Below are positions 36,884 to 46,285 of a DNA stretch of 64,000 nt, in pieces. Source of the DNA: Providencia rettgeri (lineage in GTDB: Bacteria; Pseudomonadota; Gammaproteobacteria; Enterobacterales; Enterobacteriaceae); contig UGTZ01000001.1 in assembly GCA_900455085.1 (NCBI GenBank), forward strand, positions 712,501 through 776,500. Direction: 5' to 3'. Made by a program: the position numbers and the translations under genes. Numbering within the stretch: position 1 is the stretch's first letter; each line of letters starts with the position of its first letter. Below the pieces are notes generated by a model. It worked only from the letters and a program-made list of their open reading frames with translations. It ran no database searches and was not told where the DNA came from.

Positions 36884-36909
36884 AAAAAACCGGCATAAGC
36901 CGGTTTTTT
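36884..36909. terminator. Bidirectional terminator for nhaR and rpsT
   Basis: CCGGC and GCCGG form the stem, flanked by A6 on the left and T6 on the right, with loop ATAA. It sits in the 54-bp gap between convergent genes. Confidence 0.88.
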
Positions 36910-36929
36910 AAGCTAATCAAGAAGCAAAA

Positions 36930-37190
36930 TTACATTGCTTTGATTTGAGCAACTAAGTTAGCTTTATGACGTGCTGCTTTATTTTTGTGGATCAGGCCTT
37001 TAGTAGCATGGCGATCAACAATAGGTTGCATGTCATTGAATGCTTTCTGAGCAGCTTCTTTATCGCCTGCAGCGATAGCAAGGTAAACTTTCTTGATAAA
37101 AGTACGTACCATAGAGCGACGGCTAGCATTATGCTGGCGACGTTTCTCTGACTGAACGGCACGTTTCTTAGCTGATTTGATATTAGCCAA
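36930..37190 (-). CDS. rpsT: 30S ribosomal protein S20
   Basis: An 86-residue basic, all-helical 16S rRNA-binding protein: ANIKSAKKRAVQSEKRRQHN at the start and LIHKNKAARHKANL at the end. The start codon is TTG at 37190, as in E. coli rpsT, where the weak start is tied to translational autoregulation. The upstream leader reads TTGGGAGTTGGACC. Confidence 0.97.
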   Translation of the reverse strand: MANIKSAKKRAVQSEKRRQHNASRRSMVRTFIKKVYLAIAAGDKEAAQKAFNDMQPIVDRHATKGLIHKNKAARHKANLVAQIKAM

Positions 37191-37779
37191 GGTCCAACTC
37201 CCAAATGTATTCTATTGAGGACAATTCAAAGGTCGAGGAATATGCCCTTTCGCCCTTCATTTGTCAATGGATTTGTGCAAATAAACATCGTGTACTTCGA
37301 TGCTCATGCGCTGTGAATGGTGCAAGATTCTATCAGCAAATATAAGAAGAATACAGATCTTAGCGTGAAAAAATGCGTAATTGATGGCAGAAATTTAAAA
37401 AGAATTAAGGCGAAAAATATTTTTTAGTTTATCAATCAGTAGGTAGTATGAAAATCAAGCATGTTCTGGTTGTTTTCTGTTCTTTTTGACCACGTGGTTA
37501 TAACCATTGAAGTATAAAACATAAAAATATAATATTTTTAGAGACCTTGGAACAAATTTGTTGTATTGATAATCCATTGGTTACCCCAAAGTTTTTGATG
37601 TTCGAATCTAATTGCTCTGTTTGAGGAGCGTAATAACCCACTAATTGCATAAAAATAGTGGTTAATAAATCGTGTAGAGATCAAAAAAATAGGGTTTAAT
37701 GAAACCTTTTGCGAACTAAGGTTAACCTTATGCGTCGTACAAGGTATAATCCTGCAATTTCCTCGGTATTGAGCCTGTT
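37191..37779. other. Divergent region between rpsT and ribF
   Basis: A 589-bp AT-rich gap. TTAACC (37722-37727), a 17-base spacer and TATAAT (37745-37750) make a plausible sigma-70 promoter for ribF. A GGTTAACC dyad overlaps its -35. The rpsT promoters must be in the left part. No ORF is supported; E. coli yaaY has no counterpart that I can see. Confidence 0.5.
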
Positions 37780-38718
37780 ATGGAGCTAATTCGCGGTATA
37801 CAGAATATCCGGGCGTGCCATCATGGTTGCGTGCTGACTATCGGTAATTTTGATGGTGTCCATCGTGGGCATCAGGTTTTGCTTCAAAATTTGAAACTTA
37901 AGGGAGCGCAGTTAGGGTTACCAACTGTCGTGATGATATTTGAGCCACAGCCCCTTGAATTTTTTATTGGTGACAAAGCGCCTGCGCGTTTGACACGCTT
38001 GCGAGACAAAGTTAAATATCTTGCAGACAGTGGTATTGATTACCTCTTATGTGTTGAATTTAACCAGCACTTTGCATCATTAACACCCGCTGAGTTTGTT
38101 GCTGACTTACTTGTCAGTAAGCTTGGGGTAAAGTATCTCGCTATAGGTGATGATTTCCGCTTTGGGAAAAATCGCATGGGGGACTTTACTTTTTTACAAC
38201 AAGCGGGCGATAAATTTGGTTTTGAAGTTGCAGATACAGAAAGCTTCTGTGATTCAGGGCTTCGTATTAGCAGTACAGCGATACGAAAAGCGATTCAAGA
38301 AAACAATCTTGAATTAGCTGAAAGCCTATTAGGGCATTCTTATCGTATTAGCGGGCGAGTGGTTCATGGCAATCAACTTGGCAGAACAATAGGTTTTCCA
38401 ACAGCAAACCTACCGTTAAAACGTTTAGTCACACCAGTTACTGGTGTGTATGCTGTAGAAGTTTACGGTTTAGGTGATAAGCCTCTACCTGGTGTGGCAA
38501 ATATTGGCACACGTCCGACTGTATCTGGAAAAGGAACACAGTTAGAAGTTCATCTGATTGATGCAAATATGGATTTATATGGGCGTCATATCGATGTAGT
38601 GTTACGTAAGAAATTACGTGATGAGCAGCGGTTTGCTTCGTTGGAAGCGCTTAAGGAGCAAATTGCTAATGATGTAATTGCAGCGAGAGAGTATCTTACT
38701 GCAATAGGAATCAGATAA
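37780..38718 (+). CDS. ribF: Bifunctional riboflavin kinase / FAD synthetase RibF
   Basis: It converts riboflavin to FMN and FAD. The N-terminal FAD synthetase has the nucleotidyltransferase motif GNFDGVHRGHQ (23-33) and later RISSTAIRKAIQ. The C-terminal riboflavin kinase starts near 185 with GRVVHGNQLGRTIGFPTANL. At 312 residues it is standard. ileS begins 28 bp later, the usual ribF-ileS-lspA-fkpB-ispH operon. Confidence 0.96.
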   Translation: MELIRGIQNIRACHHGCVLTIGNFDGVHRGHQVLLQNLKLKGAQLGLPTVVMIFEPQPLEFFIGDKAPARLTRLRDKVKYLADSGIDYLLCVEFNQHFASLTPAEFVADLLVSKLGVKYLAIGDDFRFGKNRMGDFTFLQQAGDKFGFEVADTESFCDSGLRISSTAIRKAIQENNLELAESLLGHSYRISGRVVHGNQLGRTIGFPTANLPLKRLVTPVTGVYAVEVYGLGDKPLPGVANIGTRPTVSGKGTQLEVHLIDANMDLYGRHIDVVLRKKLRDEQRFASLEALKEQIANDVIAAREYLTAIGIR

Positions 38719-38746
38719 TTTAGCGGAAAATTGGAACTGAGAATCG

Positions 38747-41557
38747 ATGAGTGACTATAAAAATACCCTGAATCTACCAGAAACAGGGTTCCCAATGCGT
38801 GGCGATCTCGCTAAACGCGAACCACAGATGTTAGAGCGCTGGTACAAAGAAGGTTTGTATCAGGCAATCCGTAAAGCAAAATCGGGCAAGAAAACCTTTA
38901 TTCTGCACGATGGTCCTCCGTATGCTAACGGCAGTATTCATATTGGTCACTCAGTTAACAAAATTCTCAAAGATATTATTATTAAGTCCAAAGGGTTGGC
39001 GGGTTATGATTCCCCATACATCCCAGGTTGGGACTGCCATGGATTACCGATTGAACATAAAGTTGAACAAATCGTCGGTAAGCCAGGGGAAAAAGTTTCT
39101 GCCGCTGAATTTCGTGCACAATGCCGTCAATACGCTAAAGAGCAAATTGAAGGCCAAAAAGCTGATTTCATGCGTCTTGGTGTTTTAGGTGAGTGGGATA
39201 AACCTTATCTAACAATGGATTTTAAAACCGAGGCTCACATTATTCGAGCATTGGCGAAAACTATTGCAAACGGCCATTTAGTGAAAGGGGCAAAACCTGT
39301 TCACTGGTGTACAGCTTGCGGTTCTTCATTAGCGGAAGCTGAAGTCGAATATTATGATAAAACCTCGCCATCTATCTATGTTCGATTCCCTGCGGCAGAT
39401 GGCAAAACCGTGTGCGAAAAATTTGGTGTGGCAAGTGACAAAACTCCGTCGCTGGTTATTTGGACAACGACACCTTGGACATTGCCAGCAAACCGCGCAA
39501 TTTCATTAAATCCTGAATTCAAATATAACTTGGTCGATGCAAATGGCGAGTTAGTCATTTTAGCTGCTGACCTTGTTGAAGACGTGATGAAAACTGCGGG
39601 TATCACCGCATGGGAAGTTCTTGGTGAATGCGAAGGTTCAGCATTAGAATTGTTGCGCTTCCAGCACCCATTTATGGGCTTTGATGTTCCTGCTATTTTG
39701 GGCGATCACGTGACATTAGACGCAGGTACGGGGGCTGTTCATACCGCACCAGGCCACGGCCCTGAAGACTATGTTGTCGGGCAGAAATATGGCTTAGAAA
39801 CGGCTAATCCTGTGGGCCCAGATGGCTGCTTCTTACCAAATACTTACCCAACATTAGATGGTGTATTTATTTTTAAAGCTAATGACCTTATCGTTGAATT
39901 ATTGAACGAAAAAGGTGCGTTACTGTACAAACAAGCGATTCAACACAGCTACCCATGTTGCTGGCGCCATAAGACTCCAGTTATCTTCCGTGCTACGCCA
40001 CAGTGGTTTATCGGCATGGATAAAAACGGTTTACGTGAACAATCTCTGAAAGAAATTGATATTGTTCAATGGATCCCGGGTTGGGGACGTGCACGAATTG
40101 AGTCTATGGTTGAAAACCGCCCTGACTGGTGTATTTCTCGTCAGCGTACTTGGGGTACCCCAATGTCGTTGTTTGTTCATAAAGACACTGAAGAGCTACA
40201 TCCTCGCACATTAGAATTAATGGAAGAAGTGGCTAAGCGTGTTGAAGTGGATGGCATCCAAGCATGGTGGGATCTTGACCCTGCCGAGCTTCTGGGTGAT
40301 GAAGCTGAAATATATCGTAAAGTACCTGATACCTTAGACGTGTGGTTTGATTCAGGCTCAACACATTTTGCGGTTGTTGATGCACGTCCTGAATTCCATG
40401 GTAATTCAGCGGATATGTACCTTGAAGGGTCGGATCAACACCGTGGCTGGTTTATGTCATCATTGATGTTATCAACAGCAATGAAAGGGAAAGCACCTTA
40501 TCGCCAAGTGTTGACACATGGTTTTACTGTTGATGGCCAAGGCCGCAAAATGTCTAAATCTTTAGGCAACACAGTAAGCCCACAAGATGTAATGAATAAA
40601 CTGGGTGCAGATATTTTACGTTTATGGGTTGCATCAACGGATTATACTGGCGAAATCGCGGTTTCAGATGAAATTTTAAAACGTGCTGCTGATTCATATC
40701 GCCGTATTCGTAATACTGCACGTTTCTTACTGGCTAACCTGAGTGGCTTCAATCCTGAAACCGACATGGTGAAACCAGAAGATATGGTGGTTTTAGATCG
40801 TTGGGCGGTGAGCCGTGCGTTAGAAGCTCAGCAAGAAATTGCTAAAGCCTATGATGAATATGACTTCTTGTCTGTTATCCAGAGATTAATGCATTTCTGC
40901 TCCATTGAAATGGGGTCATTCTATCTGGATATCATCAAAGACCGTCAGTATACGGCGAAAAGTGATAGTTTAGCGCGTCGTAGCTGCCAAACTGCGTTAT
41001 TCCATATTGTTGAAGCATTAGTGCGTTGGATGGCCCCAGTTCTGTCCTTCACTTCCGATGAAATTTGGAATGAGTTACCAGGAAAACGCGCTCAATTTGT
41101 TCTTACCGAAGAGTGGTATGACGGTTTGTTTGGTTTAGATGAATCAAATGAAATGAACAACAGCTTCTGGACCGAGCTATTGGCTGTTCGTGGTGAAGTG
41201 AATAAGGTCTTAGAACAAGCGCGTACTGATAAGCTTATCGGGGGCTCATTAGAAGCTGCGGTGACATTGTATGCGGATAAAGCTCTGGCCGAAAAACTGC
41301 AAAGCTTGGGTGATGAATTACGCTTTGTTTTACTGACATCACAAGCCCATGTCGCTGATATCGCAACAGCTCCAGCAGATGCACAAGAAAGTGAATTGAA
41401 AGGCCTGAAAATTGCTTTCAGTAAAGCAGCGGGTGAAAAATGCCCACGTTGCTGGCATTATGCAAGTGATATCGGTTCTTCAAGCGAGCAACCAGAAATC
41501 TGTGGTCGCTGTGTCACTAACGTAGCCGGTAACGGCGAAACACGTAAGTTTGCTTAA
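38747..41557 (+). CDS. ileS: Isoleucine-tRNA ligase
   Basis: A class I aminoacyl-tRNA synthetase of 936 residues. The HIGH motif lies at 65-68 and KMSKS near 602 (GRKMSKSLGN). The CP1 editing domain (about 195-390) contains VIWTTTPWTLPANRAIS. The C-terminal zinc finger is CPRCWHYA..CGRCVTNV. The stop TAA shares one base with the lspA ATG, indicating translational coupling. Confidence 0.98.
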   Translation: MSDYKNTLNLPETGFPMRGDLAKREPQMLERWYKEGLYQAIRKAKSGKKTFILHDGPPYANGSIHIGHSVNKILKDIIIKSKGLAGYDSPYIPGWDCHGLPIEHKVEQIVGKPGEKVSAAEFRAQCRQYAKEQIEGQKADFMRLGVLGEWDKPYLTMDFKTEAHIIRALAKTIANGHLVKGAKPVHWCTACGSSLAEAEVEYYDKTSPSIYVRFPAADGKTVCEKFGVASDKTPSLVIWTTTPWTLPANRAISLNPEFKYNLVDANGELVILAADLVEDVMKTAGITAWEVLGECEGSALELLRFQHPFMGFDVPAILGDHVTLDAGTGAVHTAPGHGPEDYVVGQKYGLETANPVGPDGCFLPNTYPTLDGVFIFKANDLIVELLNEKGALLYKQAIQHSYPCCWRHKTPVIFRATPQWFIGMDKNGLREQSLKEIDIVQWIPGWGRARIESMVENRPDWCISRQRTWGTPMSLFVHKDTEELHPRTLELMEEVAKRVEVDGIQAWWDLDPAELLGDEAEIYRKVPDTLDVWFDSGSTHFAVVDARPEFHGNSADMYLEGSDQHRGWFMSSLMLSTAMKGKAPYRQVLTHGFTVDGQGRKMSKSLGNTVSPQDVMNKLGADILRLWVASTDYTGEIAVSDEILKRAADSYRRIRNTARFLLANLSGFNPETDMVKPEDMVVLDRWAVSRALEAQQEIAKAYDEYDFLSVIQRLMHFCSIEMGSFYLDIIKDRQYTAKSDSLARRSCQTALFHIVEALVRWMAPVLSFTSDEIWNELPGKRAQFVLTEEWYDGLFGLDESNEMNNSFWTELLAVRGEVNKVLEQARTDKLIGGSLEAAVTLYADKALAEKLQSLGDELRFVLLTSQAHVADIATAPADAQESELKGLKIAFSKAAGEKCPRCWHYASDIGSSSEQPEICGRCVTNVAGNGETRKFA

Positions 41558-42060
41558 TGAAGACGCCAGTTTGTTCTACCGGTTTGCGTTGGTTATGGTT
41601 AACCATTGTGATCATCGTTGCGGATTTAGGCATTAAGCAATTAGTGCTTAGTGACCTAAATTTGTACGAACCGCATCCGATAATGCCATTTTTTAACATA
41701 ATGTATGCACAAAATTTTGGCGCGGCATTTAGTTTCTTGGCTGATGAAGGCGGATGGCAACGTTGGTTCTTTGCAGGTATTGCAATTGGGATCTCCGTTA
41801 TCTTAATGGTTATGATGTATCGCCAAAGTGCACAAAAACGCCTATCTAACATTGCATATGCATTGATTATTGGTGGTGCTATCGGTAATTTAAGCGACCG
41901 TTTAGTCCATGGCTTCGTTATCGATTACCTTGATTTTTACGTCGGTAATTGGCATTGGCCGACATTTAACCTAGCGGATATGGCCATATGTATTGGTGCA
42001 GCTCTTGTGATTTTAGAAGGTTTCCTACCAGATAAATCAAAGCAAGAAAAAGCCAAATAA
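41557..42060 (+). CDS. lspA: Prolipoprotein signal peptidase LspA
   Basis: An inner-membrane aspartyl protease that removes signal peptides from diacylated prolipoproteins. Of 167 residues, four stretches are hydrophobic. The catalytic Asp pair is in GGAIGNLSDRL and FNLADMAICIG. It overlaps ileS by one base. A hairpin separates it from fkpB. Confidence 0.95.
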   Translation: MKTPVCSTGLRWLWLTIVIIVADLGIKQLVLSDLNLYEPHPIMPFFNIMYAQNFGAAFSFLADEGGWQRWFFAGIAIGISVILMVMMYRQSAQKRLSNIAYALIIGGAIGNLSDRLVHGFVIDYLDFYVGNWHWPTFNLADMAICIGAALVILEGFLPDKSKQEKAK

Positions 42061-42095
42061 AATGGTAGTGCACTAGGTTAGAATGTAATAACTCA

Positions 42096-42116
42096 CAGCC
42101 CAGATTTTCTGGGCTG
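42096..42116 (+). terminator. Hairpin between lspA and fkpB
   Basis: AGCCCAGA and TCTGGGCT pair around TTT, followed by AATTTTA. It may partly terminate the ileS-lspA message before fkpB-ispH. Confidence 0.55.
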
Positions 42117-42142
42117 AATTTTATGATAAATAGGTTTGGTTT

Positions 42143-42613
42143 ATGTCTACTCAAATACAGGCGCAGAGCTCTGTTTTACTGCATTTCACACTGAAATTGG
42201 AAGATGGCTCTACGGCTGATTCCTCGCATGCACAAGGAAAGCCTGCGTTGTTTGTTTTAGGGAATGACTCCTTATCGCCAGAACTTGAAGCTCAATTGAT
42301 TGGCCTTAATGAAGGTGAAAAGAAAAGTTTTTCGCTGCCCGGAGACACTGTTTTTGGGAAACATAATCCTGATTTAGTTCAATATTTTTCATTGCGTGAC
42401 TTTATAGAAACAGGCATTCCTGAAATTGGTACGATAATGCTATTTACCGCGATGAATGGCAGTGAAATGCCAGGTGTAGTAAAATCAATTGAAGGTGAGT
42501 CGATTACTATTGATTTTAACCACCCTCTCGCTGAGCAGCAGATTAGTTTTGATATCGAAGTGCTTGAAGTAGACCCGCAATTGGAGAATCACAATGCAAA
42601 TATTAATGGCTAA
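42143..42613 (+). CDS. fkpB: FKBP-type peptidyl-prolyl isomerase FkpB (SlpA)
   Basis: A cytoplasmic SlyD-like FKBP with weak isomerase and chaperone activity. The start SSVLLHFTLKLEDGSTADSS is typical. The insert-in-flap region follows FSLPGDTVFGKHNPDLVQYF. At 156 residues it is slightly longer than the E. coli protein. The gene overlaps ispH by 20 bases. Confidence 0.93.
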   Translation: MSTQIQAQSSVLLHFTLKLEDGSTADSSHAQGKPALFVLGNDSLSPELEAQLIGLNEGEKKSFSLPGDTVFGKHNPDLVQYFSLRDFIETGIPEIGTIMLFTAMNGSEMPGVVKSIEGESITIDFNHPLAEQQISFDIEVLEVDPQLENHNANING

Positions 42614-43547
42614 CCCTCGTGGATTTTGTGCTGGCGTAGACCGCGCAATTAGCATCGTAGAAAGGGCATTAGAAATATATGGTGCTCCGATTTACGTTCG
42701 TCACGAAGTGGTTCATAACCGTTATGTTGTTGATGATTTACGTCAACGTGGTGCTATCTTTATTGAAGAAATCTCAGAAGTACCGGATGGGTCAATCTTG
42801 ATTTTTTCTGCGCATGGCGTTTCTCAAGCCATTCGCCAAGAAGCGCGTTCTCGCGATCTAACGATGTTATTTGATGCCACTTGTCCTTTGGTGACGAAAG
42901 TCCATATGGAAGTTGCACGAGCGAGTCGTAAAGGCAAAGAAGCCATTTTAATTGGGCATGCCGGGCATCCAGAAGTCGAAGGCACGATGGGCCAATATAG
43001 TAACCCTGAAGGCGGGATGTATCTTGTTGAGAGCCCAGAAGATGTTTGGAAATTAAAAGTGAAAGATGAAAATAATCTCTCTTTCATGACACAAACAACA
43101 CTTTCTGTTGATGATACCTCTGATGTTATTGATGCACTGACTTCTCGCTTTCCAAGCATTGTAGGACCTCGTAAAGACGATATTTGCTATGCAACGACTA
43201 ACCGCCAAGAGGCAGCGAGAGAACTTGCAGAACGCGCTGATATTGTTTTAGTTGTCGGTTCTAAAAACTCATCAAACTCAAATCGTCTAGCGGAATTAGC
43301 TTCGCGCATGCAAAAACCTGCATTTTTAATTGATGGTGCAGAAGATATTAAAACGGAATGGTTAGCAGATAAAAATATTATCGGCTTAACTGCGGGGGCA
43401 TCAGCACCAGACATCTTGGTTAGGCAAGTCATTGATCGACTTAAAGAGTTAGGAGCCGACTCGGTTGTTGAGTTGCAAGGGCGTGAAGAAAATATCGTCT
43501 TTGAAGTCCCTAAAGAATTAAGAGTTGAGGTTAAAGAGATTAATTAA
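42594..43547 (+). CDS. ispH: 4-hydroxy-3-methylbut-2-enyl diphosphate reductase IspH
   Basis: The last enzyme of the MEP isoprenoid pathway, making IPP and DMAPP with a [4Fe-4S] cluster. The three cluster Cys are in NPRGFCAGVDRAI, FDATCPLVTK and DDICYATTNRQ. Catalytic Glu is in the TQTTLSVDDT region. At 317 residues it has the normal length. It is the last gene of the ribF-ileS run, with a hairpin after it. Confidence 0.97.
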   Translation: MQILMANPRGFCAGVDRAISIVERALEIYGAPIYVRHEVVHNRYVVDDLRQRGAIFIEEISEVPDGSILIFSAHGVSQAIRQEARSRDLTMLFDATCPLVTKVHMEVARASRKGKEAILIGHAGHPEVEGTMGQYSNPEGGMYLVESPEDVWKLKVKDENNLSFMTQTTLSVDDTSDVIDALTSRFPSIVGPRKDDICYATTNRQEAARELAERADIVLVVGSKNSSNSNRLAELASRMQKPAFLIDGAEDIKTEWLADKNIIGLTAGASAPDILVRQVIDRLKELGADSVVELQGREENIVFEVPKELRVEVKEIN

Positions 43548-43568
43548 TCATTTGGTTTTAATTACAGG

Positions 43569-43606
43569 AACAGCCGCTTTACCATTCCTATCTTTGCGGC
43601 TGTTTT
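43569..43606 (+). terminator. Probable ispH terminator
   Basis: AACAGCCGC and GCGGCTGTT pair over 9 bp with an 18-base loop, followed by TT and a later T5 run. Confidence 0.65.
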
Positions 43607-43837
43607 AACCTTTTTATTCAAGTTGTTCCCTTCGCGTTTTCTCTCAATTAAAACTTTTACTGATAATCTCTATGCTTTCTACGCTTTTGTTAATAACTCT
43701 GCATTTTTGCTAGCAGAATACAGTCAGGATAGTTAATCTGTATCACAATCATTTCTAAACTGTGGGTAAAAATAGCCTTTTTATCCTAAACAACAGTTCA
43801 AATTTATATATTTGCATTAATTAAAAAAGGATAAACC

Positions 43838-44660
43838 ATGGCAAATTCAGTGGTACGTGTCGCAATAGTTGGTGCAGGTGGACGTATGGGACGCCAGCTA
43901 ATCCAAGCCGCACAACAACAAGATGGAATTCAATTGGGGGCAGCGATTGAGCGTGAAGGATCATCATTTATCGGAACTGATGCAGGTGAACTCGCAGGTA
44001 TCGGTAAGTTAGGTATTTCCATTGTTGATTCACTTGACCAGGTTGTTAATGATTTTGATGTGGTTATTGATTTTACGCGTCCAGAAGGCACATTGCATTA
44101 CTTAGCATTTTGTAAAGCCAACCAAAAAGCCATGGTCATTGGTACGACAGGGTTTGATGAGCAAGGGAAGCAAGCCATTGCCGAAGCTGCGAAATCTATT
44201 CCTATTGTCTTTGCAGCAAATTTCAGTGTTGGCGTCAATGTGGTACTGAAATTACTGGAAAAAGCAGCAAAAGTAATGGGAAATTACACGGATATTGAAA
44301 TTGTTGAAGCTCATCACCGCCATAAAGTGGATGCGCCATCAGGTACTGCTTTAGCCATGGGGGAATCTATTGCTAGCGCGCTGGGTAAAAAATTTAAAAG
44401 AGTGTGCCGTATACACCCGTGAAGGCTACACCGGAGAGCGAGAACCTGGAACCATTGGTTTTGCAACTATCCGAGCTGGGGATATTGTGGGTGAACATAC
44501 CGCCATGTTTGCAGATATCGGGGAACGAATTGAAATTACTCACAAAGCCTCTAGCCGCATGACCTTTGCAAATGGTGCAATTAAGGCATCAGGTTGGGTT
44601 TGCGCTAGAAATAGTGGGTTATATGATATGAAAGATGTGTTAAATCTTGATAATTTATAG
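43838..44660 (+). CDS. dapB: Dihydrodipicolinate reductase DapB (frameshifted in this sequence)
   Basis: DapB reduces (hydroxy)tetrahydrodipicolinate in lysine and diaminopimelate synthesis. The Rossmann motif is VAIVGAGGRMGRQLI. The catalytic/substrate motif EAHHRHKVDAPSGTAL is at about 155-170. The frame breaks after SALGK: A6 at 44387-44392 should be A5, giving GKNLKECAVYTREGYTGE. The repaired protein has about 273 residues. DAP is essential for the cell wall, so a true knockout is very unlikely and a sequencing insertion is favoured. Confidence 0.94.
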
Positions 44661-44720
44661 TATTTATTATTTATTTTTTTGTTTATATATCAGTTAATTA
44701 TAATTAATAAGTGTTTATTT

Positions 44721-44757
44721 TATGTTGATTTGAATTATTTGCATTCAAATCAACATA
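44721..44757 (+). terminator. dapB terminator-like hairpin
   Basis: TATGTTGATTTGAAT and ATTCAAATCAACATA pair perfectly over 15 bp with loop TATTTGC, then a T-rich tail. The stem is AT-rich but long. Confidence 0.65.
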
Positions 44758-45059
44758 ATCTTATCTTTTCATTGTTTTTATCTTCGGTTTTGCTCGTTAA
44801 TTATCCTTCCCTCCTTCTTTTAGCTGAGTTATTATCAATAAACTAGTTATCTTACTTTGCAACCGTTTACTAATTCATTTTTACTATGATTTATACTACT
44901 CATCCAACTAAAAGTGAGGTAGTTGAGTAAAAAAGTAAGATAAAAGTGAAAAAAATGCATTTTTTTCTAGACAAGACCCTATCTCATCATTAGAATGCGC
45001 GCAATTTGCCAAAAATTTGCTTAAAAACTCATTTTGGCATTGATTTAGATCGCAAAATC

Positions 45060-45073
45060 TGAATTAATATGCA
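45060..45073 (+). promoter_or_regulatory. Possible ArgR (ARG) box before carA
   Basis: TGAATTAATATGCA matches TGAAT-N4-ATTCA with one mismatch and lies 34 bases before the carA start. carAB is ArgR-controlled in enterobacteria. A second box at the usual spacing is not convincing. The 446-bp gap before carA also holds the dapB hairpin. Confidence 0.45.
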
Positions 45074-45106
45074 AAAAACGTGATTTATTATTCTCCGGAG
45101 GGTGTT

Positions 45107-46270
45107 TTGATTAAGTCAGCTATATTGGTTCTGGAAGACGGAACCCAATTCCACGGGCGTGCTATCGGTGTAGAAGGCGCTGCTGTTGGAGAAGTCGTTT
45201 TCAACACGTCGATGACCGGATATCAAGAAATAATTACAGACCCTTCCTATTCCCGCCAAATTGTTACTCTCACTTATCCCCATATTGGTAATGTCGGCAC
45301 TAATGCTGATGACGAAGAATCTCCAAATGTTCATGCTCAAGGCTTAATCATTCGTGACTTACCATTGGTATACAGTAACTTCCGCGGGCAAGAAGGGTTA
45401 TCTGAATATCTAAAACGCCATAATGTGGTGGCGATTGCAGATATCGATACACGTAAATTGACACGTTTACTGAGAGAAAAAGGCGCTCAAAACGGTTGTA
45501 TCATTGCGGGTGATAACCCAGATGTTGCACTGGCATTGGAAAAAGCGCGTAGTTTTTCAGGTTTGAATGGGTTGGATTTAGCAAAAGAAGTCTGCACTAA
45601 AGAGATTTATAACTGGTCCCAAGGTTCATGGACGCTGGAAAATGGCCAGCAAGGCGCAAAAACTGCGGATGAACTCCCTTTACATGTTGTCGCTTATGAC
45701 TTCGGTGCGAAGCGCAATATTTTACGTATGTTAGTTGACCGTGGCTGCCGTTTAACGGTGGTACCAGCAACAACACCCGCAGAAACTGTATTAGCGATGA
45801 ACCCCGATGGTATTTTCTTATCGAATGGCCCTGGTGACCCAGCCCCATGCGATTACGCCATCAAGGCCATTGAAACATTTTTAACCACAGAAATTCCAGT
45901 ATTTGGTATCTGTTTAGGGCACCAGTTACTTGCCCTGGCGAGTGGCGCTAATACCATGAAAATGAAGTTTGGCCATCATGGTGCTAACCATCCAGTTAAA
46001 GATTTAGATAAAGATGTGGTGATGATCACGGCGCAAAACCATGGTTTTGCTGTGGATGAATCGACACTTCCCGACACACTGCGAGTGACTCACAAGTCGC
46101 TGTTTGATGGAACATTGCAAGGTATTCACCGTACGGATAAACCAGCATTCAGTTTTCAAGGCCACCCAGAAGCAAGTTCAGGGCCACATGATGCGGCAAA
46201 TTTATTCGACCATTTCATTGAATTAATTAATGAATACCGTCAGAACACACCTCGTCAAAACGCACAATAA
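45107..46270 (+). CDS. carA: Carbamoyl-phosphate synthase small subunit CarA
   Basis: A glutamine amidotransferase subunit feeding ammonia to CarB for arginine and pyrimidine synthesis. The class I GATase site is FGICLGHQLLALASG (Cys nucleophile), with GHPEASSGPHDA. The N-terminal domain begins IKSAILVLEDGTQFHGRAIG. The TTG at 45107 is chosen: CGGAGGG precedes it and E. coli carA also starts with TTG. It gives 387 residues. carB follows after 15 bases. Confidence 0.95.
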   Translation: MIKSAILVLEDGTQFHGRAIGVEGAAVGEVVFNTSMTGYQEIITDPSYSRQIVTLTYPHIGNVGTNADDEESPNVHAQGLIIRDLPLVYSNFRGQEGLSEYLKRHNVVAIADIDTRKLTRLLREKGAQNGCIIAGDNPDVALALEKARSFSGLNGLDLAKEVCTKEIYNWSQGSWTLENGQQGAKTADELPLHVVAYDFGAKRNILRMLVDRGCRLTVVPATTPAETVLAMNPDGIFLSNGPGDPAPCDYAIKAIETFLTTEIPVFGICLGHQLLALASGANTMKMKFGHHGANHPVKDLDKDVVMITAQNHGFAVDESTLPDTLRVTHKSLFDGTLQGIHRTDKPAFSFQGHPEASSGPHDAANLFDHFIELINEYRQNTPRQNAQ

Positions 46271-46285
46271 TCGGGAGCAAAAGAA

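Noticed and set aside
45039..45056. Second ARG box before carA
   Set aside because: TGATTTAGATCGCA fits the consensus in only about 9 of 14 positions, and the spacing to the next box is wrong.
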